A DNA stretch of 64,000 bases from assembly GCF_028372415.1 (NCBI RefSeq), contig NC_092872.1, positions 13,606,479 to 13,670,478 of the forward strand, written 5' to 3'. This document shows positions 46,476 to 59,300 of the stretch, piece after piece. Below the pieces are notes generated by a model. It worked only from the letters and a program-made list of their open reading frames with translations. It made no database searches and had not been told where the DNA came from. The first letter of the stretch is position 1. Each line of letters begins with the position of its first letter. The translations under genes were made by a program, and so were the position numbers. This stretch comes from Notamacropus eugenii (Eukaryota; Chordata; Mammalia; Diprotodontia; Macropodidae).

Positions 46476-47649
46476 TTTGCCTGTCTTTAGCGTTGGGATA
46501 GGGAGTCTCTAATTCAGAGTATTGATGATGAGTAAACACTAGGGCAAGTGAGGGGTTTTCCACCCAGACAATCTGAGAGGCATTGGTTGAACTGTGATAT
46601 TGGTATAGGGAGTAGGGACAAGAGATCTGGATCTGATTTCACTTCTTGCTTGCAAAATTCTCTTATTCAAAGGGACAAGTCTTCTTTTCCCCTCTCCCCA
46701 TTCACACCCCAGATGACTTACTCACAAGAATTACTTGATTTGGATAGCTAAAGTGACTTGGGTCTAAACAGGCAGCTCATTCCCAAGACAATGGAGCCAA
46801 CTTTCACTCTGCTTTCAGATGGCAGATCTCATCAATTGTCCAGAGCAAGCCCTCGTCACTTTCACCTACTGTGATCATCTCCTCACTGATCCCCCTGTGC
46901 CTAATCCTAAATTTCTCCATTCCATTGTCCACTCAGCTTCCAATGAAAATATGTGATCTCGTCACTTCCCTCCTTAAAACAAATAGTCAAAGAAGCAAAC
47001 AAAAACCTTCAGGAACTCCCTAGAGTCTGTAGGATAAATGACAGGCAACTCGACAACACATGATATTTAAGACCCTCCTGGCACTTATACCACCTTACAA
47101 ACTACACCCCTTGAAATATTTTGCTGGCAAACTAGATTTCTTGCTTTTCCATAGTCTTATCTTGATGTGTCTAAAGAGAGTTCCCTGTGCCAGGAATGAA
47201 TCCCTTCTCATCTCTGCCCACTGAAAGCCCTCTGTTCCTCCAAGGCCCAGCTCAGACATTGCTTTTTTCATGAAGCCTTCAGAGGTCTATTGCCCCTCCA
47301 ACCCCACCCCACAGTCCTACCCATGAAGCGATCTCTCTCAGACTGTCTTGACCACTTAGTCTCTAGGTGTTGCCTGGTCCCAATCCCTGATACATGTTCC
47401 ATTGTGTGTTTCGGATTCTGCTCCCGCTCCCATGCTTCCTAGATTCTCAGCCACTTTAGGGGAGACATTTGAGTGGGGTTTTCTTTCCATCTTTTATGTG
47501 CAGTCTAAGAGTACATGAGAAGTCCTTAAATGAGAAAACATGGAGGCAGAAAGTATAAGTGAAGGGCAAACTGCAGTAAGTAAGAGACCTGGGAATGAAC
47601 GAATGAACAAATGAATGAAGGAATGAAAAGACATTGATGCTTTCAGTGC

Positions 47650-47860
47650 TTTCCTCTCTTCGTGATTTCCTATTTATCTGCTAACACCTTGGTTTCTGTA
47701 CATTCTTTTGCATGTTGTCTCCCTCTCATTAGATTGTAAGTTCCTTGAGGGCAGGGTCTGTCTTTTGCCTCTTTTTGGATCTCCAATACTAACAGAGTTC
47801 CTGGCACATACTAAGTTACTAACAAATGTTTAGCAGTTAATTGAATGCCTTGCTGTGTCC
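47650..47860 (+). repeat. L2-type 3'-end repeat, unit B
   Basis: Tandem counterpart of 15580-15850, with 'ttccttgagggcagggtctg'. Confidence 0.6.
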
Positions 47861-48736
47861 CAGAAACAATGCTAAGTACTTGGAAAGCAAATATAATCCA
47901 TGTATTCTGGCTCCAAATCCAGAATCCAAATCCAGGCCCCTCAAACATTTGCCTTCCTCATGAGAAGCCTTCACAAGAAGGGCTTCATCTTCCTCTGCCT
48001 TCACTGACTGCTCCAACTCTCAGAGATCTCTCCTCCTACCTGGTTTCATACAGAAATGGCAAAACAAACCTTGGGACTTAGACCAGAAACCTTAGGAAAA
48101 GCCCCACCTCTGTGACCTCAGGCTGCACCATCACTGCTCAGTTCTTCATGTTTCCAATCTATAAATTGGGGGCTCCACAACCAAGTTGGAGAGGCCCTGT
48201 GAGGTAGTAGGTTGAGGACCCCCAGGAAGGAGTTAGGAGGCCTGGATTCCAATCCCCTCTGACACCATGGGCATGCTGTGACGTTGGACTAGTTGCTCCA
48301 AGCAACCCTCCAAGACCACAGACTTCAGAACAATTGCCTGTCTGAATGGGTCCTGGGGGATTCTTCATTAGAAACTCCCTACATCAATCAAGTCACAGAT
48401 CTCTACTGCTCCCCTACCCCGCCCCCACCCTTACCAAATCAGAATATAAAGTCACTCTGTACTTTACCAGATCATTGTGAGAGAAGACTCTGTGATTGTT
48501 AAAGTGCCATCAGAATAGCACATGTCAGTATGTCCTAAAATACCACCTGTATACTATTTTATTTTTATTTGATGATTTCCTTTGTGCCTACATTATCTTC
48601 CTCACTACCCAGAAGGATGAAAGTTGGAGACTGAAGGCACTGGCCCAAGAGAGAGGCCCTACTAAGCAGCAAAACCAGGATGGGCTTGGTTAGGGTCTCC
48701 TCATTTGGCCACCCATATTACCAATGTGATACTCAC

Positions 48737-48904
48737 AGCAGTTGCTATGAATACACAGGTGTATTTCCAGGGTTGAATTACAGAATATAAGAAACTGTCT
48801 TCCTCAAAGGTGAAACCAAGGTACTGATTCAGATACCGGAAAAGAAATTCTACCATGGTAACAAGGCAGTTTATACACATCACCAACCCAGGGAGCACAG
48901 ATAT
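48737..48904 (-). other. Exon-like hydrophobic ORF, unit B copy
   Basis: The frame and GTGAGT donor (48736-48731) match 16681-16848. The initiator ATG is ATA and many residues differ. The surrounding 48911 onward is nearly identical between units, so this stretch stands out as locally divergent. The family is not recognised. Confidence 0.25.
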
Positions 48905-49329
48905 CCCCAAGCCTTCCCTCCCTTAGGCCTCCCCACAAAAAACACTCCCCTAGGCAAAATTCCTCCCTCTCTCACTCATGCTAGCTGCTCTCTCCCAGCT
49001 CTGCCTCCCTGTCACTTCCTGCTCTACTCATTTGGAAAGCTCCTCCCACCATGGCCTACATGTGACTCAGGCTCCATCACAGAAGTCAACTGGATCTGAG
49101 CTCAAAGCTGTTCACATAGGCCTATTAATGGGTAGGAAAGATCTTCCCATTCTATTAACATTACATTCAGCCCCAAGATCTTTAGTGTCCATTATACAGG
49201 TCAATGGGAGATTAGGGCTAAATGGTATCAACAAAACTTCACACCAGTAAAACTGGGATAACACAAAGTAAACATATAAAACAGTGTTTTAGGGTGGGGG
49301 CTTAGGCCTAAACAGTCCATCTTTCTTCC

Positions 49330-49875
49330 TCAAATGAATGGGACCAAAAATCCCTTGGAGTATTCAATGTTAATTAGAGAGCTAATGATCTTCTCCACCC
49401 TGATGGTCCTCTCCATTAAGGGAAGCTTGATGAGGGGAAGCCATATCTATTGTTTATTTCCAATGAGGCACTGGTTCTCAAGAGTTGTGATGCCATCTGG
49501 TTCTGAAACGTGTATAAATATTCTTAGGTGAGGTTTTAGTTTGGGGCTCACTCATTGGAAGTATTTGCTTGGCCAGATCAGACTCTGGACAACTCCTAAG
49601 GAGTCCCCTTGCTTTGAAAACCCAAATGTTGGTGCTTCTCTCTCTGGTAACTAACTATGTATGTATGGTCAGACAGCTGGACCTTTCGGTTGATCTGTGA
49701 TGTATGTATTGCTTACAGTCACACAATTGGAAACCCTGTCTGTTGGCTAAACTTTATTTCTGTGCTTGTCTTTTCTCTGAAGTTCAGGGTGCTGAATTTT
49801 TACCCTGAATTAAGTGAATGACACATGTGCTTGATTAAAATGATTGTTGACTCCTCAAAAGTTGTTTTCCTTTTA
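49330..49875 (-). repeat. ERV-L-like LTR, unit B
   Basis: Tandem counterpart of 17270-17815. Slightly more substitutions than its neighbourhood are visible around 49380-49500. Confidence 0.5.
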
Positions 49876-52800
49876 GAAAAGCAGATTAAGAACCTGTGTA
49901 GCTGGCCCTCCTGTGTAATGTCAGGGTCCTTGCTGTTACAGGGTAAGGTATCATCCTTCTACAATTACTTCCTGCTGAGCTTGGATGGAGAACTGTCCCT
50001 GCCATGACAGGTCCCATTCAAGGGTTCAGTTCTTTAACCAGCATCCAGAGCTTGGTCGATGCCAGGTCTAGGCATGATGGATCACAGTCTTAGACAGAGA
50101 AGGACATCAATTAAGCAGTCAGTCATCTACAGCTGGAGGGCAGTAACCTGAAGGAGACAAATCTAGTAAAGAACTTGAGCAGACAAAAGCCAAAAGGAAT
50201 AAAGAGTAATAATGAGAAGCAGGATGGTTCTGGAGTTCATGAAGCCACTATCATAGCCTTATTCACAGTAAAATATATGAGTTAAGGGCACAATTTGGTA
50301 ATCATCAAGTCCTTGATAAACAGCAGTTACTGTATTATCTTTTCCATGTGCTATAATCTCTGTAGCCTTTGGAACACCATCTGGCTTCTGTTTTACTCAT
50401 CCTTTAGCTCCCAATTTTATTCTATCAGTGGAACCAAATCCTTTAGTTCCTCTGACAATGACTGTGGAAGGAGGGTCAGTTTTCACAGGGGATATTACTT
50501 CATCAGGAATAATGATCACTTGAACAATTCTATCATTTTTACAAAACTATATAGGTTCTTCACCTAAAGTTGGGAAGATCAATAATTTCTTCTTGATAAT
50601 GAGAATCTATTACTCCAACCAACACGTGTTCCTTGAGCTGCTAATTCTGAGTTAGGTAATATTTGTCTAAAATTATTTTTAGAGATTCTCATACATATTC
50701 CAGTAGAGATTTTTCTTATTTCTTTTCTATCCAACAAAAAGTCCTCTAAACAATGTAAATCATATCCTGCTGAACCAGGTGCTCCTAGATATGGTGCTGT
50801 GACATCTTGCCTTATAGTCCAGTACTCAATATTTGGGATCTCATGGGTTTGCTCTTTTCTTTTTTTTTTTAGTAGGATGAAAATTTTTATTTTTAAGTAA
50901 AACTATAATTGTTTTTGGAGAGGGCAATCAATTGATGTCTCTAGTTGTTCTGGTGCTAAAAGCCTGGGATTATATTAGGCTCACAAACTTTTACTTAGCA
51001 CATAGAATTCTGAGACTTCACCTGAATGCCAACAATGTCCTTATATCAAGGACCTGTGATTTCAGCATTTTGAGAAATTCCTCCAGTGTGCAACCCAGTG
51101 TAACTTACAGACTTCAAGAGTTTCCTAGGCTCGCAGAGATCAGGTGATTAGCCTGCCATCACACAAATGTTCAGAAGCACGATTTGAACCCAGATCTTCC
51201 TGATTCGCAGTCCTTTACTCACCAAATTATGTTACCTCTCATTCACAGGCAAGAGGAGTAAAATGATTGTAGATAATGAGCTCCATTAACAGTTCAGTGG
51301 CAAAACCACCGCACCTTTTCTCTTAGCAGCTAGCAATGATTGTTTTCTGTATTTCACTCACAGAACAATTTTTGATACTTATCTAGCACACTTAATCTAG
51401 CCAAAGAGGAAAAGTTAGCTTTACTTCTTACAACTTCCCATTAAATCTAAGATCAGCTCCTTCCTTTTTTTTCTATGAAGCAAAAGCAAAGAAGAGATGT
51501 AAAATATATGCACTCATTTAAAAAGTAAAAAATTAATTCTATTATGAGTAAAATCACCTCAGTACAATGCCTGCCTAACAAAGCTATTAAAAGGTGTAAA
51601 GAGTTACGTGGAAAAAGGGGAGGAGAGTGTGACTTTCCTCTCAAGAAAGAGGGATTCTTGTTGAGGCATAGCTTGAATTAGATGACCTCTGAAAAGTCTG
51701 TCCCCGAAGCCTGCTGGGAACTGTTCCTCTTGGTGCCGCGCAGCCAAGCCAGGGCTGGGCTCTGCTCCGGGTCTGGTGTATGATGGACCTTTCGAGTCAG
51801 GTTTTCAGGGATCTCTGGAACAGAAATCTCCTCAGCTCTGTTGTTCTGTGGCTTCTGGTGCTCCAGAATTTGTTGGGAGTTCTTCTTTACAGATATTTTA
51901 TGGGCTGTGGGTTAAGAGGTAGCATATGTGTGTCTTTCTACTCTGCCATCTTGGCTCCTCCCCCCGACTGTTCCTTCAATAATCCATTCATTCTTCCAAT
52001 TAAACCAGATGTGTGTGGATAATATGGAATATGATATATTCATTCTCTTTTGCTTAATATACAATATCTCTTCATTTCATTACCTTTCAGATGTGACCCA
52101 TTGTCACTATGAATCTGTATTCCATAATAAAGACTTACAATATCTAGAGTTTTAGAGATGTTTTTCTGGGTCACATTCTCATAATGACAAGCCATTGTTA
52201 CATCTCAATTGGTGTCAACACAAGTGCATATAAATTTACATCCTTTATGTTGGGGTAGGAGTCCAATATAATCCATTTGTCAAATTTGGACTAGGACTTT
52301 TCTCCTTGCTTTCTTTCCATTTACTACCCAAGGAATAGTTCCTTCCTTCTCCAGTTGACATATATGACATTCCTCTGCCACCTGTTTCAGCAGTGAATGA
52401 GAGATAGCAATACCTCAGTCTCACGCCCACTGGTAGGTGGCCACCCCTAAATGGCCAACTGTTGCTGGACTCATTTTGCTAGTACCAGATGATCAGGTGG
52501 TTTCAGAGTAGGGACAAGATGTTGAGTAGCAATCTTTGCTAGTCAATCAACATATGCATTGTACTCATGTTCCGGTGTATTGAGGGCCACGTGAGGATCT
52601 ACATGAAAAACTGACTAATTAGTAACCTGTGGCCTGAGCATTTGGGAAGGATTAGAGTAGAATACAGAGGTCAGTTTAAACAACTCTAACTCTGTTGCAA
52701 AGTTCCTTGAGTAACTAGAAAGACAACCCAATATGGCAGCTGACTGAACCATCCACTCATCTGCACATCCTCTAGGATTTTGTAAGACAGAGAGAGGTGG

Positions 52801-52940
52801 GGAACATATTTATTTCTTCATATCCCTGTGCCTCTCAAATTTACTGTCTTCCTCCTCTACTTTTTCTCCATACTTCCCCTCTTTCCCCAATCCTTCCTTT
52901 TGATTAAGTCAAGGGCTATATGATGAAATTGAAGGAGACT
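49876..52940 (-). mobile_element. ERV-L-like remnant, antisense, unit B
   Basis: Collinear with 17816-20880. The dUTPase-like motif is at about 50580-50630, the integrase-like piece at about 52100-52480 (open part 52245-52430, cut by a frameshift relative to unit A), and the RNase H-like piece at about 52530-52680. It lies directly upstream of cathelicidin B. Confidence 0.5.
51678..51965 (-). mobile_element. L1 5'-end fragment, unit B
   Basis: Same as 19621-19908, with a GAGGAGCCAAGATGGCAGAG start on the minus strand. One substitution near 51914 creates a stop (plus-strand 'ggttaagagg') that unit A lacks. Confidence 0.65.
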
Positions 52941-53071
52941 GCTAGCCCTGGGGACAAGAGGTGACCAATGACAGAAGAATGGAGGAAATCCCAGACCTCA
53001 CCTCAGGGAACCGTTAGAGGCCAGTGGCTGGAGGTATCTATTGTCCTTGTGTAAGGGTGGGGAGGAGCCAG

Positions 53072-53080
53072 TAAATAAAA
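53072..53080 (+). promoter_or_regulatory. TATA-like box of cathelicidin gene B
   Basis: TAAATAAAA lies at the same spacing from the ATG as in gene A, and the upstream 150 bp is nearly identical in both. Confidence 0.55.
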
Positions 53081-53119
53081 GACAGTTTCTTTCTGCCCAG
53101 AGCATTGAGCACAAAGAGG

Positions 53120-53305
53120 ATGAGGGGCTCAACCATGCAGGTAGTCTTATTGGTGCTGGGGCTGCTCAGCCTGATGACTCCACTTGCCTGTGCCCAGGAC
53201 CAGGCATACCAGGATGTGGTGAATAGATTCATTCGGGAATACAACGCAAAGTCAGAATCAGAAAGCCTCTTTCGTCTCTCAGTCCTGACTCTGCCACCAC
53301 AGGAG
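53120..53305 (+). CDS. Cathelicidin B exon 1
   Basis: 62 codons, signal peptide and start of the cathelin domain. It differs from gene A by Gly to Val in the signal and by Pro/Ala, Gln/Arg and Thr/Ala in the prodomain. Confidence 0.92.
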
Positions 53306-56198
53306 GTGAGTAGCATTGGGATGATGGGGGAGGACTCCCTCTGCCAAGATTGTGTAACACGACCCCTTCACTCCAGAAAAACTTGATCTCCATTTGGGGA
53401 GCCATTGAGATACAGTGGAAAAAGTCAGGCAGCTAGGTGGCAGAGTGGATAGAGCACTGGCCCCCAAATTCAGGGAGACCTGAGTTCAAATGCACTCTCA
53501 CACACTCACTAACTGTGTGGCTGGGCAAGTCCTTTTACCTCTGGTTGCCTCAATTTCTTCCACTGTGAAATGGAGATAGTAAAAGCCTCTACCTCCTAGA
53601 CTTTTTTTCAAGGTCTAATGAGATAATAACAGTAAAGCACTTAGTACTTTGCCTGGCATGTAGTAGCCAGGCACATAAATATATGTGTGTGTGTGCATGT
53701 ATGTGTGTACATATGTACACGTATGAATATGCACACATGTATTTGTATAGATGTTTGCTGTTTTTATTGGCATTATTGGCCTCAGAAGATCTGAAAAGGC
53801 ATTTCTGGATCCAGTGCTTTCCCGTTCTTCATGATTTCCTATTTATCTGTACACGGCTTGCTTTGTGTATATTCCCTTGTTTGCTGTCTCTGTCTCATTA
53901 CATTGTAAGCTCCTTGAGGGCAGGGACTGTCTTTTGCCTCTTTTTGGAACTCTAGTACTTAGCAGGTTGCCTGGCACACAGTAGGTGCTTAATAAATGTT
54001 TAGTGATTGACTGAATGCCTTGTTGTGTCCCAGGAACAATGCTAAGTGCTCAGAATACACACAAATTCCAGGTCTTCAGACTCCACATACAGGACTCTTA
54101 ACCCTACTGAAACAGTCATATGGCCCAGTGCAGGTTTAAACTTGTATTGGTTTTTTTCCTTTTTGAGAGTTTTAGTCTCCCTCCCAGCCTGAGGTGCTCC
54201 CTGAGGACCAGGAATGTGGAAGCTGAGCACATGGGATGCCCCCAGGTCACTCAGTGTTCTCTGTTTGGAGGAATGACTGTTCTGGATGCCCCTGTTCTGA
54301 TCCTGCTGCCAGTGTGACCTTGGGCAAGTCACCTAACTTTCCTAGTTCTTAGTTGCCTCATCTCGAGACCCATGGGGTCAGACTAGATGGTGTCTAAGGC
54401 CCTTTCAGCACTAACTAGCTTGCTGCTGGCCCCGGAGGTGCTCATAGGGGCCTAGCTCTAAAAGGCTGTCCTGCCTTCCTCCCCAGAGCAACGATCCTAC
54501 TGCTCCACAACTTCTGCAATTCACCATCAGAGAGACTGTATGCTCTAAAACTGAACATCGCAATCCAGAAGAATGTGATTTCAAGAAAAATGGGGTGAGA
54601 GTGTCCTGGGCTGGGGAGGGATTCTGACTGAAGGAGTCTCTTTCTGGGAACATGCACCCCTTGGGGCAGGGTGGGTGCTGAGCTCTGCTTTTCTGCTGCC
54701 CTGAGGAAAGTGATTTGTCTCACATGAGAAGCAGAAAAACTGTCCCAGGGGGCTGGCTGGAGACAAAGTTTGAGCTTGTTGTCAGTCCTGGCCTGTCAGG
54801 GGCAGACATTACAGACTGGCAGTCCTGAACTCTCTCTGCCACCCTTCACAGCTGGTGGAAGAGTGCATTGGAACGGTTGACCTGTATTCCTCCAATCCCT
54901 CTGTTGATATTTCCTGTGATGGGGTAAGTGATGAATCCTTCTTGGGGGTCTGGGAGAAGAGTGCTAACCTCCATTCCCCACTAGGGGTCCGTGGTGCCTT
55001 CCCTCTTGGGGGCTGCTGGGATTGATGTGTAGCTAGAGGGGATTGGGATCAACTTTGACCCTTCTTCCCTCTTTCCAACCTTAGTCTCTGCCTAGTCTCC
55101 CTTTTCTTCCTCCAGGCTCCAAGAGGCGATGTAGATACAGAGACAGGACCATTTCTCTCCCCTCTCCCCTATCCAGTTTCCTCAACCTCACCTCTGGAGC
55201 TAGAGAGATCTCTGACTTCAGAGTCCAAGGGAAAGAGGGAGAAGTAAAGAAGGCCAATTGTACAGGAAATGTCTAGATAATGTGTTTTCAGAGAATCACT
55301 CTGAGCAATTTGAATTGGAGGAAGCCTTAGAAATTATCTAGTCAATCACCCCTCCTTCAATTTATAAAGACAATGAGGTTCAGAAATATGTAGTACCCAT
55401 CCCCCAAGTCATAGTACTAGCTAACGTCTGAACTGAAACACTTCTTCTGACTCCACCTATCTTGGTAACCCCAAGAGCTCAGCTCTGGCCCCAGTGATGA
55501 AATGGGTTAACAGAACTAGGGTGGGACGGGCTAAGGGCACAGGGAGTGACCCTGCCAGCCACTGTGAAGTGGGGGCTATGAGGCCAGGGGAGGTTATGTC
55601 AAGGGCAGAGTCAATGAGACCTGGTCCCAGGGTGTTCCTGGAGGGCAGAATCGTTGAAGGGGTGGTGTAAGGCTTTCTTGTTCTCCTTTGCATCTCCTGG
55701 GCACAGAAACAGGAGGAGGGTGTCCTGAGAAGCATTTCAATATATTTTCAAAATGAACATGAAGAAGCCCCTGAGGATTTAGCTTTCTGTGCTGGTGGAG
55801 TGCTGCTGTTAGAGTAGAAGGCTGCAGATTTGGGTTCTACTTCTGAGTGTGTACCCTGCCAGCTGTGTCAGGATCTGTCTCCTGTTTCCTCTTTTCCCAT
55901 GGGGAGGTTGCACCAGATGACTGTGGAGGGTCCTCCAAACTCGGAGTCTCATGAAGCTCTAAGTTACTCTATGCCCCTGGTGGCAGGAGGGCTGGTTTTT
56001 CTTCCCTCTTCAGCAGGACCCCCAGAGGCCCTGGACTAAGGGGCTCTGTTTGTCTTCCCTCTGCAGCCTGAAAAGGTCAAGAGAGGAATTGTGCCGTTGA
56101 TCACACACGGCGTGAAGATAATTGGAAAAGTCCTTGGGAAAGTACTTCCAAAAGTTAACATTGGATGGAGTTTCCCACTGCCATGGCAGTCTTCTTGA
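53120..56198 (+). CDS. Cathelicidin precursor, gene B (4 exons)
   Basis: Tandem paralogue of the gene at 21060. Exons are 53120-53305, 54487-54594, 54852-54923 and 56067-56198, all in phase 0 with canonical splice sites; introns are 1181, 257 and 1143 bp. The predicted protein has 165 residues: signal peptide (about 1-26), cathelin domain with C81, C92, C103 and C120, then the effector peptide. Prodomain exons differ from gene A at only a few residues. The effector part is very different: no acidic residues, rich in Val, Ile and Gly, and extended by ten residues ending WSFPLPWQSS, where gene A has its stop. Cleavage after Val126 would give 39 residues with net charge about +6. The gene looks intact and expressible. 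Likely role: a membrane-active antimicrobial peptide with a spectrum different from gene A. Confidence 0.93.
53426..53665 (+). repeat. Marsupial tRNA-derived SINE in intron 1 (gene B)
   Basis: Tandem counterpart of 21366-21615. A TG microsatellite follows at 53683-53730 and an L2-type repeat at 53800-54070. Confidence 0.7.
54487..54594 (+). CDS. Cathelicidin B exon 2
   Basis: 36 codons with the first cysteine pair. Asn/Asp and Glu/Lys differences from gene A lie after the second cysteine. Confidence 0.93.
54852..54923 (+). CDS. Cathelicidin B exon 3
   Basis: 24 codons with the second cysteine pair. The only replacement against gene A is the last codon, Glu to Gly, next to the splice donor. 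Confidence 0.93.
56067..56198 (+). CDS. Cathelicidin B exon 4 (mature peptide with C-terminal extension)
   Basis: 43 codons plus TGA. The first eight codons equal gene A. From codon 9 onward nearly every second residue differs. Codon 34 is TGG where gene A has TGA, so translation continues ten codons into sequence that is 3' UTR in gene A. Confidence 0.93.
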   Translation, partial: PEKVKRGIVPLITHGVKIIGKVLGKVLPKVNIGWSFPLPWQSS

Positions 56199-56258
56199 TG
56201 ATACTGAGTTTCAGTTTCTATTTTAAGGCCTTGTACTATGCCTTGGTCTGCTCAGATT

Positions 56259-56264
56259 AATAAA
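56259..56264 (+). promoter_or_regulatory. Polyadenylation signal of cathelicidin B
   Basis: AATAAA about 60 bp after the stop, in sequence shared with gene A. Confidence 0.75.
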
Positions 56265-56329
56265 CCCCAATTTTACACTCTCTCGATATTTTCTCGGACT
56301 TCCTCCTCCACTCAGTTCATTTCTGACTG

Positions 56330-59300
56330 AACATTTAAATACTTATCATCTACTCTTGGACTGCACATAAAAAGGTGAACAAGCCCTACCCATCATGTCT
56401 GCCCTGAAGGAGTTTATAATGGAGGAGGGGTGGGAGCAGGAACAGGACTGCAAGCATACAATGTTATGTGTGGCAGTGGGTTGGGACCACAACTCACCTA
56501 GACAATGTGATCTAGGCAATCTGAGAGAGATGACTTTGTGGTTAGGCCTGCAGGGGAGGAGGGGGTGATTGGGAGGGGGAATGGGTGGGGGTGGGTGGGA
56601 ACACTAGACCTGAGAAGGCTTCAGGAAAGAAGTGAGGTCTGAGCTGGGCTTTGGAAGAAGAGAAGGCTTTCAGTGGGCAGAGATGAGGAGGGACCAATTC
56701 CAGGCACAGGTTGAGGAAACAAATCTAGTTTGCCAGCAAAATTATTAGACCATCAAGGAAAGTAGTTTGTAAGGTGGTGTAGGTAGGCTGGGGACAAGAG
56801 GATCTTATTAGCAGGTGTTCTCCATGCATTTGTAATTTATGTTATAGAAAATAGGGAGTCCCTGAAGGTTTTTGTTTCTTTCTTTGGCTCTTTGTTTTAA
56901 GCAGGGAAGTGACAAGATCATATGCTTTCAAGAGGAGAATAATTTCATTAGGAAGCTGGGTGGACAATGGAGTGGAGCAGGTTAGGATTAGGCACAGGGG
57001 GACCAGTCAGTAGGTTATTGCAGTAGGTGAAAAGTGATGAGGTTTGCTCTGGGTTGGTGGTTAGAGCAAAGGAAAAGAAGGTTTGGATGGGAAAGGTGAA
57101 GTGGACAGGACAAGAGGGAGAACCGACCAGATTTGGTAACTGACTGGATGAGGTTCATAGTGGAGAGAAAGCAGAGTGAAAGTTGACCCCATTATCTTGG
57201 GAATGAGCTGTCTACTTAGAACCAGTTTCCTTTAGAGAACCTAATCCAGTGGTTCTTGTGAGCAAACCCACCATAGTGTATACAGGAAGAGGGAAAAGGA
57301 AGACTTGTCCCTTTGAACAAGGAAGAATTTTACTAGCAAGAAGTGAAATCAGATCCAGATCTCTTATCCCAGTTTCCCAAACCAATATCCCACTAGGCCC
57401 CAAAGCCTCTCAGTCTGTCAGGGCTCCATTCACAGGCTAGGATGGCAAACCCCTCACTTTCTCTATTATTTACCCATCACCATTTCTCTGAATTAGATAC
57501 TCTTCCCATTCCACATTTAAAAATAGGCACACAGTCAACAGAACTCCCAAATTTTCCCACGCACTCCCTCACTGTCACCTTTAGTGAGAGTCACCTCAAA
57601 TACCAGTGAATGTGATAGTGAAGACTTCTCAGGGATCTAAGTCTAAAGTAGATCTGACCCTAAGCCTAAGTTTCAATTTCTTGGGAATCAAGTGATATAG
57701 GGGAACTCGAAATTGTGAAACCACCTGAAACCATCCCTCTCCCTTTGTTCACCATTTCCTTATTCCTTGGATCTGGGGCAAATTTCTGAAAATAAGTTAC
57801 TTGCCCAAGCTCTTGATCAAAAGTGTAAGGGGGGATGGGTTTGTGGGTTTTGGCTATATAACCATGCTTCTGCTTCTCTATTGCATCTCCCTTCTCTAGA
57901 CTGCCTAGTGAAGGTGACACCTGCTTCTCTTGGGAACCTCATAAACCACTTTTGGTTTGTACCTTGAGATGCCTCTGAGTAGACAGTTTGAGAAGGGGTC
58001 TCACCACCCCACACACCAGGAAGCCTCAAAATCTACTGCTTTTTCTTCAGCAACATCAAGGGAATGAAGGCCTATGAATGCATGGCCAGTTGTAGCCTGA
58101 CAAAAGAACCTAGACAGAGCCATAACTAGGATAGAGTGGTGGGGCTTTGTTCAGGGAATGGACTTCTGGAGGCATGATTAATCTCTGAGGCAGTCCTCAA
58201 GCTCATCCCCCTGTCCCTCATCTGGGCCCAGGCTGCCACCAGCCTTCCCCAGGGTCTCACTGTTCTAGATCCCTTCTCCCTGGACTTCTACTCCCCAAAC
58301 ACCCCTGGCTACAAGCCTTCCCCTTCCCCACCCCATTGTCAGATCCTCCTAGGGACTGCAGGTCTGGGCACCATCATCTATTCTTCCAAAGCATGGGCCA
58401 CAACTGTACCAGGCATAGACTATCTTTTAATCTCAGCTCTACCCATCCCCAACTAAATTTGTCTTGAGCTTAAGATTCCTACTTTTGATTCAGATCCTGT
58501 CCCAGCGTCTGAGGCATAGTGACTTTGCTTTTAAACTGGGCAGTCCCCACATTGCATCACACACATTCAAAGGACTGGGAGAGAGTCTTTCTTTCTGGAA
58601 TTTTTCACACTCTGACTTATGTATGTGATTATCTTATTATAAGGAAGCATCTCTGTGTTTCTCTTACTCTTATTTCAAATTCCTTGAATTTGTCTTTTTT
58701 TCCAGCACCTAGGACAATACTTTGCGCATTGTAGATGCTTCCTAGGTATTTTTATTTGAATACCTACTTATCAAACACATTATGGGGGATAAGCCTGAAT
58801 TGAATAAGAGACTGAACTCTGTGGCCTCTAAAATCCCTTCCAGTGCTGACATTCCATAGATTGTCATGCCCTCTAGTGCACCAGCAGCCTTCTTGGAACA
58901 TTGGAGCCAACATTATTCTCTCTTCTTCCTCACTGCCATTGCCCTACTTCTCCTTATAGTCACTAGTGAAAGCTTTTTGTAGCATTTTAAAATTTAGTAA
59001 GCCTTCTTCATGCATTATCTCATTTAAGGTAGCACAGATACATGAGGCACCTGTTACTCAGAATCAGCAGGGGACTTCCCCAAAGTCAAACATCTAGTAA
59101 GTACCAGAGCCAAGACCTCAGCTCTCATCTACTGAATCCAAGATCAACATTCATTGCATTATGCTCACCTTCCTTTGGTGCTGCCCATATGCCTGTGACC
59201 AGAGATGAATATTTCCAACAGAACTCTTAGGTGTGATGCTTGAAACTTCTTTGGGGAGCTCCTAAGCTTCAGGTGGACCCCTGAAGAGGTCAGAAAAAGG

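Larger units (their letters stand above)
39372..47540. repeat. Left inverted-repeat arm, unit B
   Basis: It is complete in this window and interrupted only by the HAL1 at 39986-42596. It is the reverse complement of 56330-62330 (own right arm) and of 24260-30283. It is collinear with 1-6518 plus 14323-15475 in unit A at about 92-95% by eye. No gene is supported. Confidence 0.75.
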
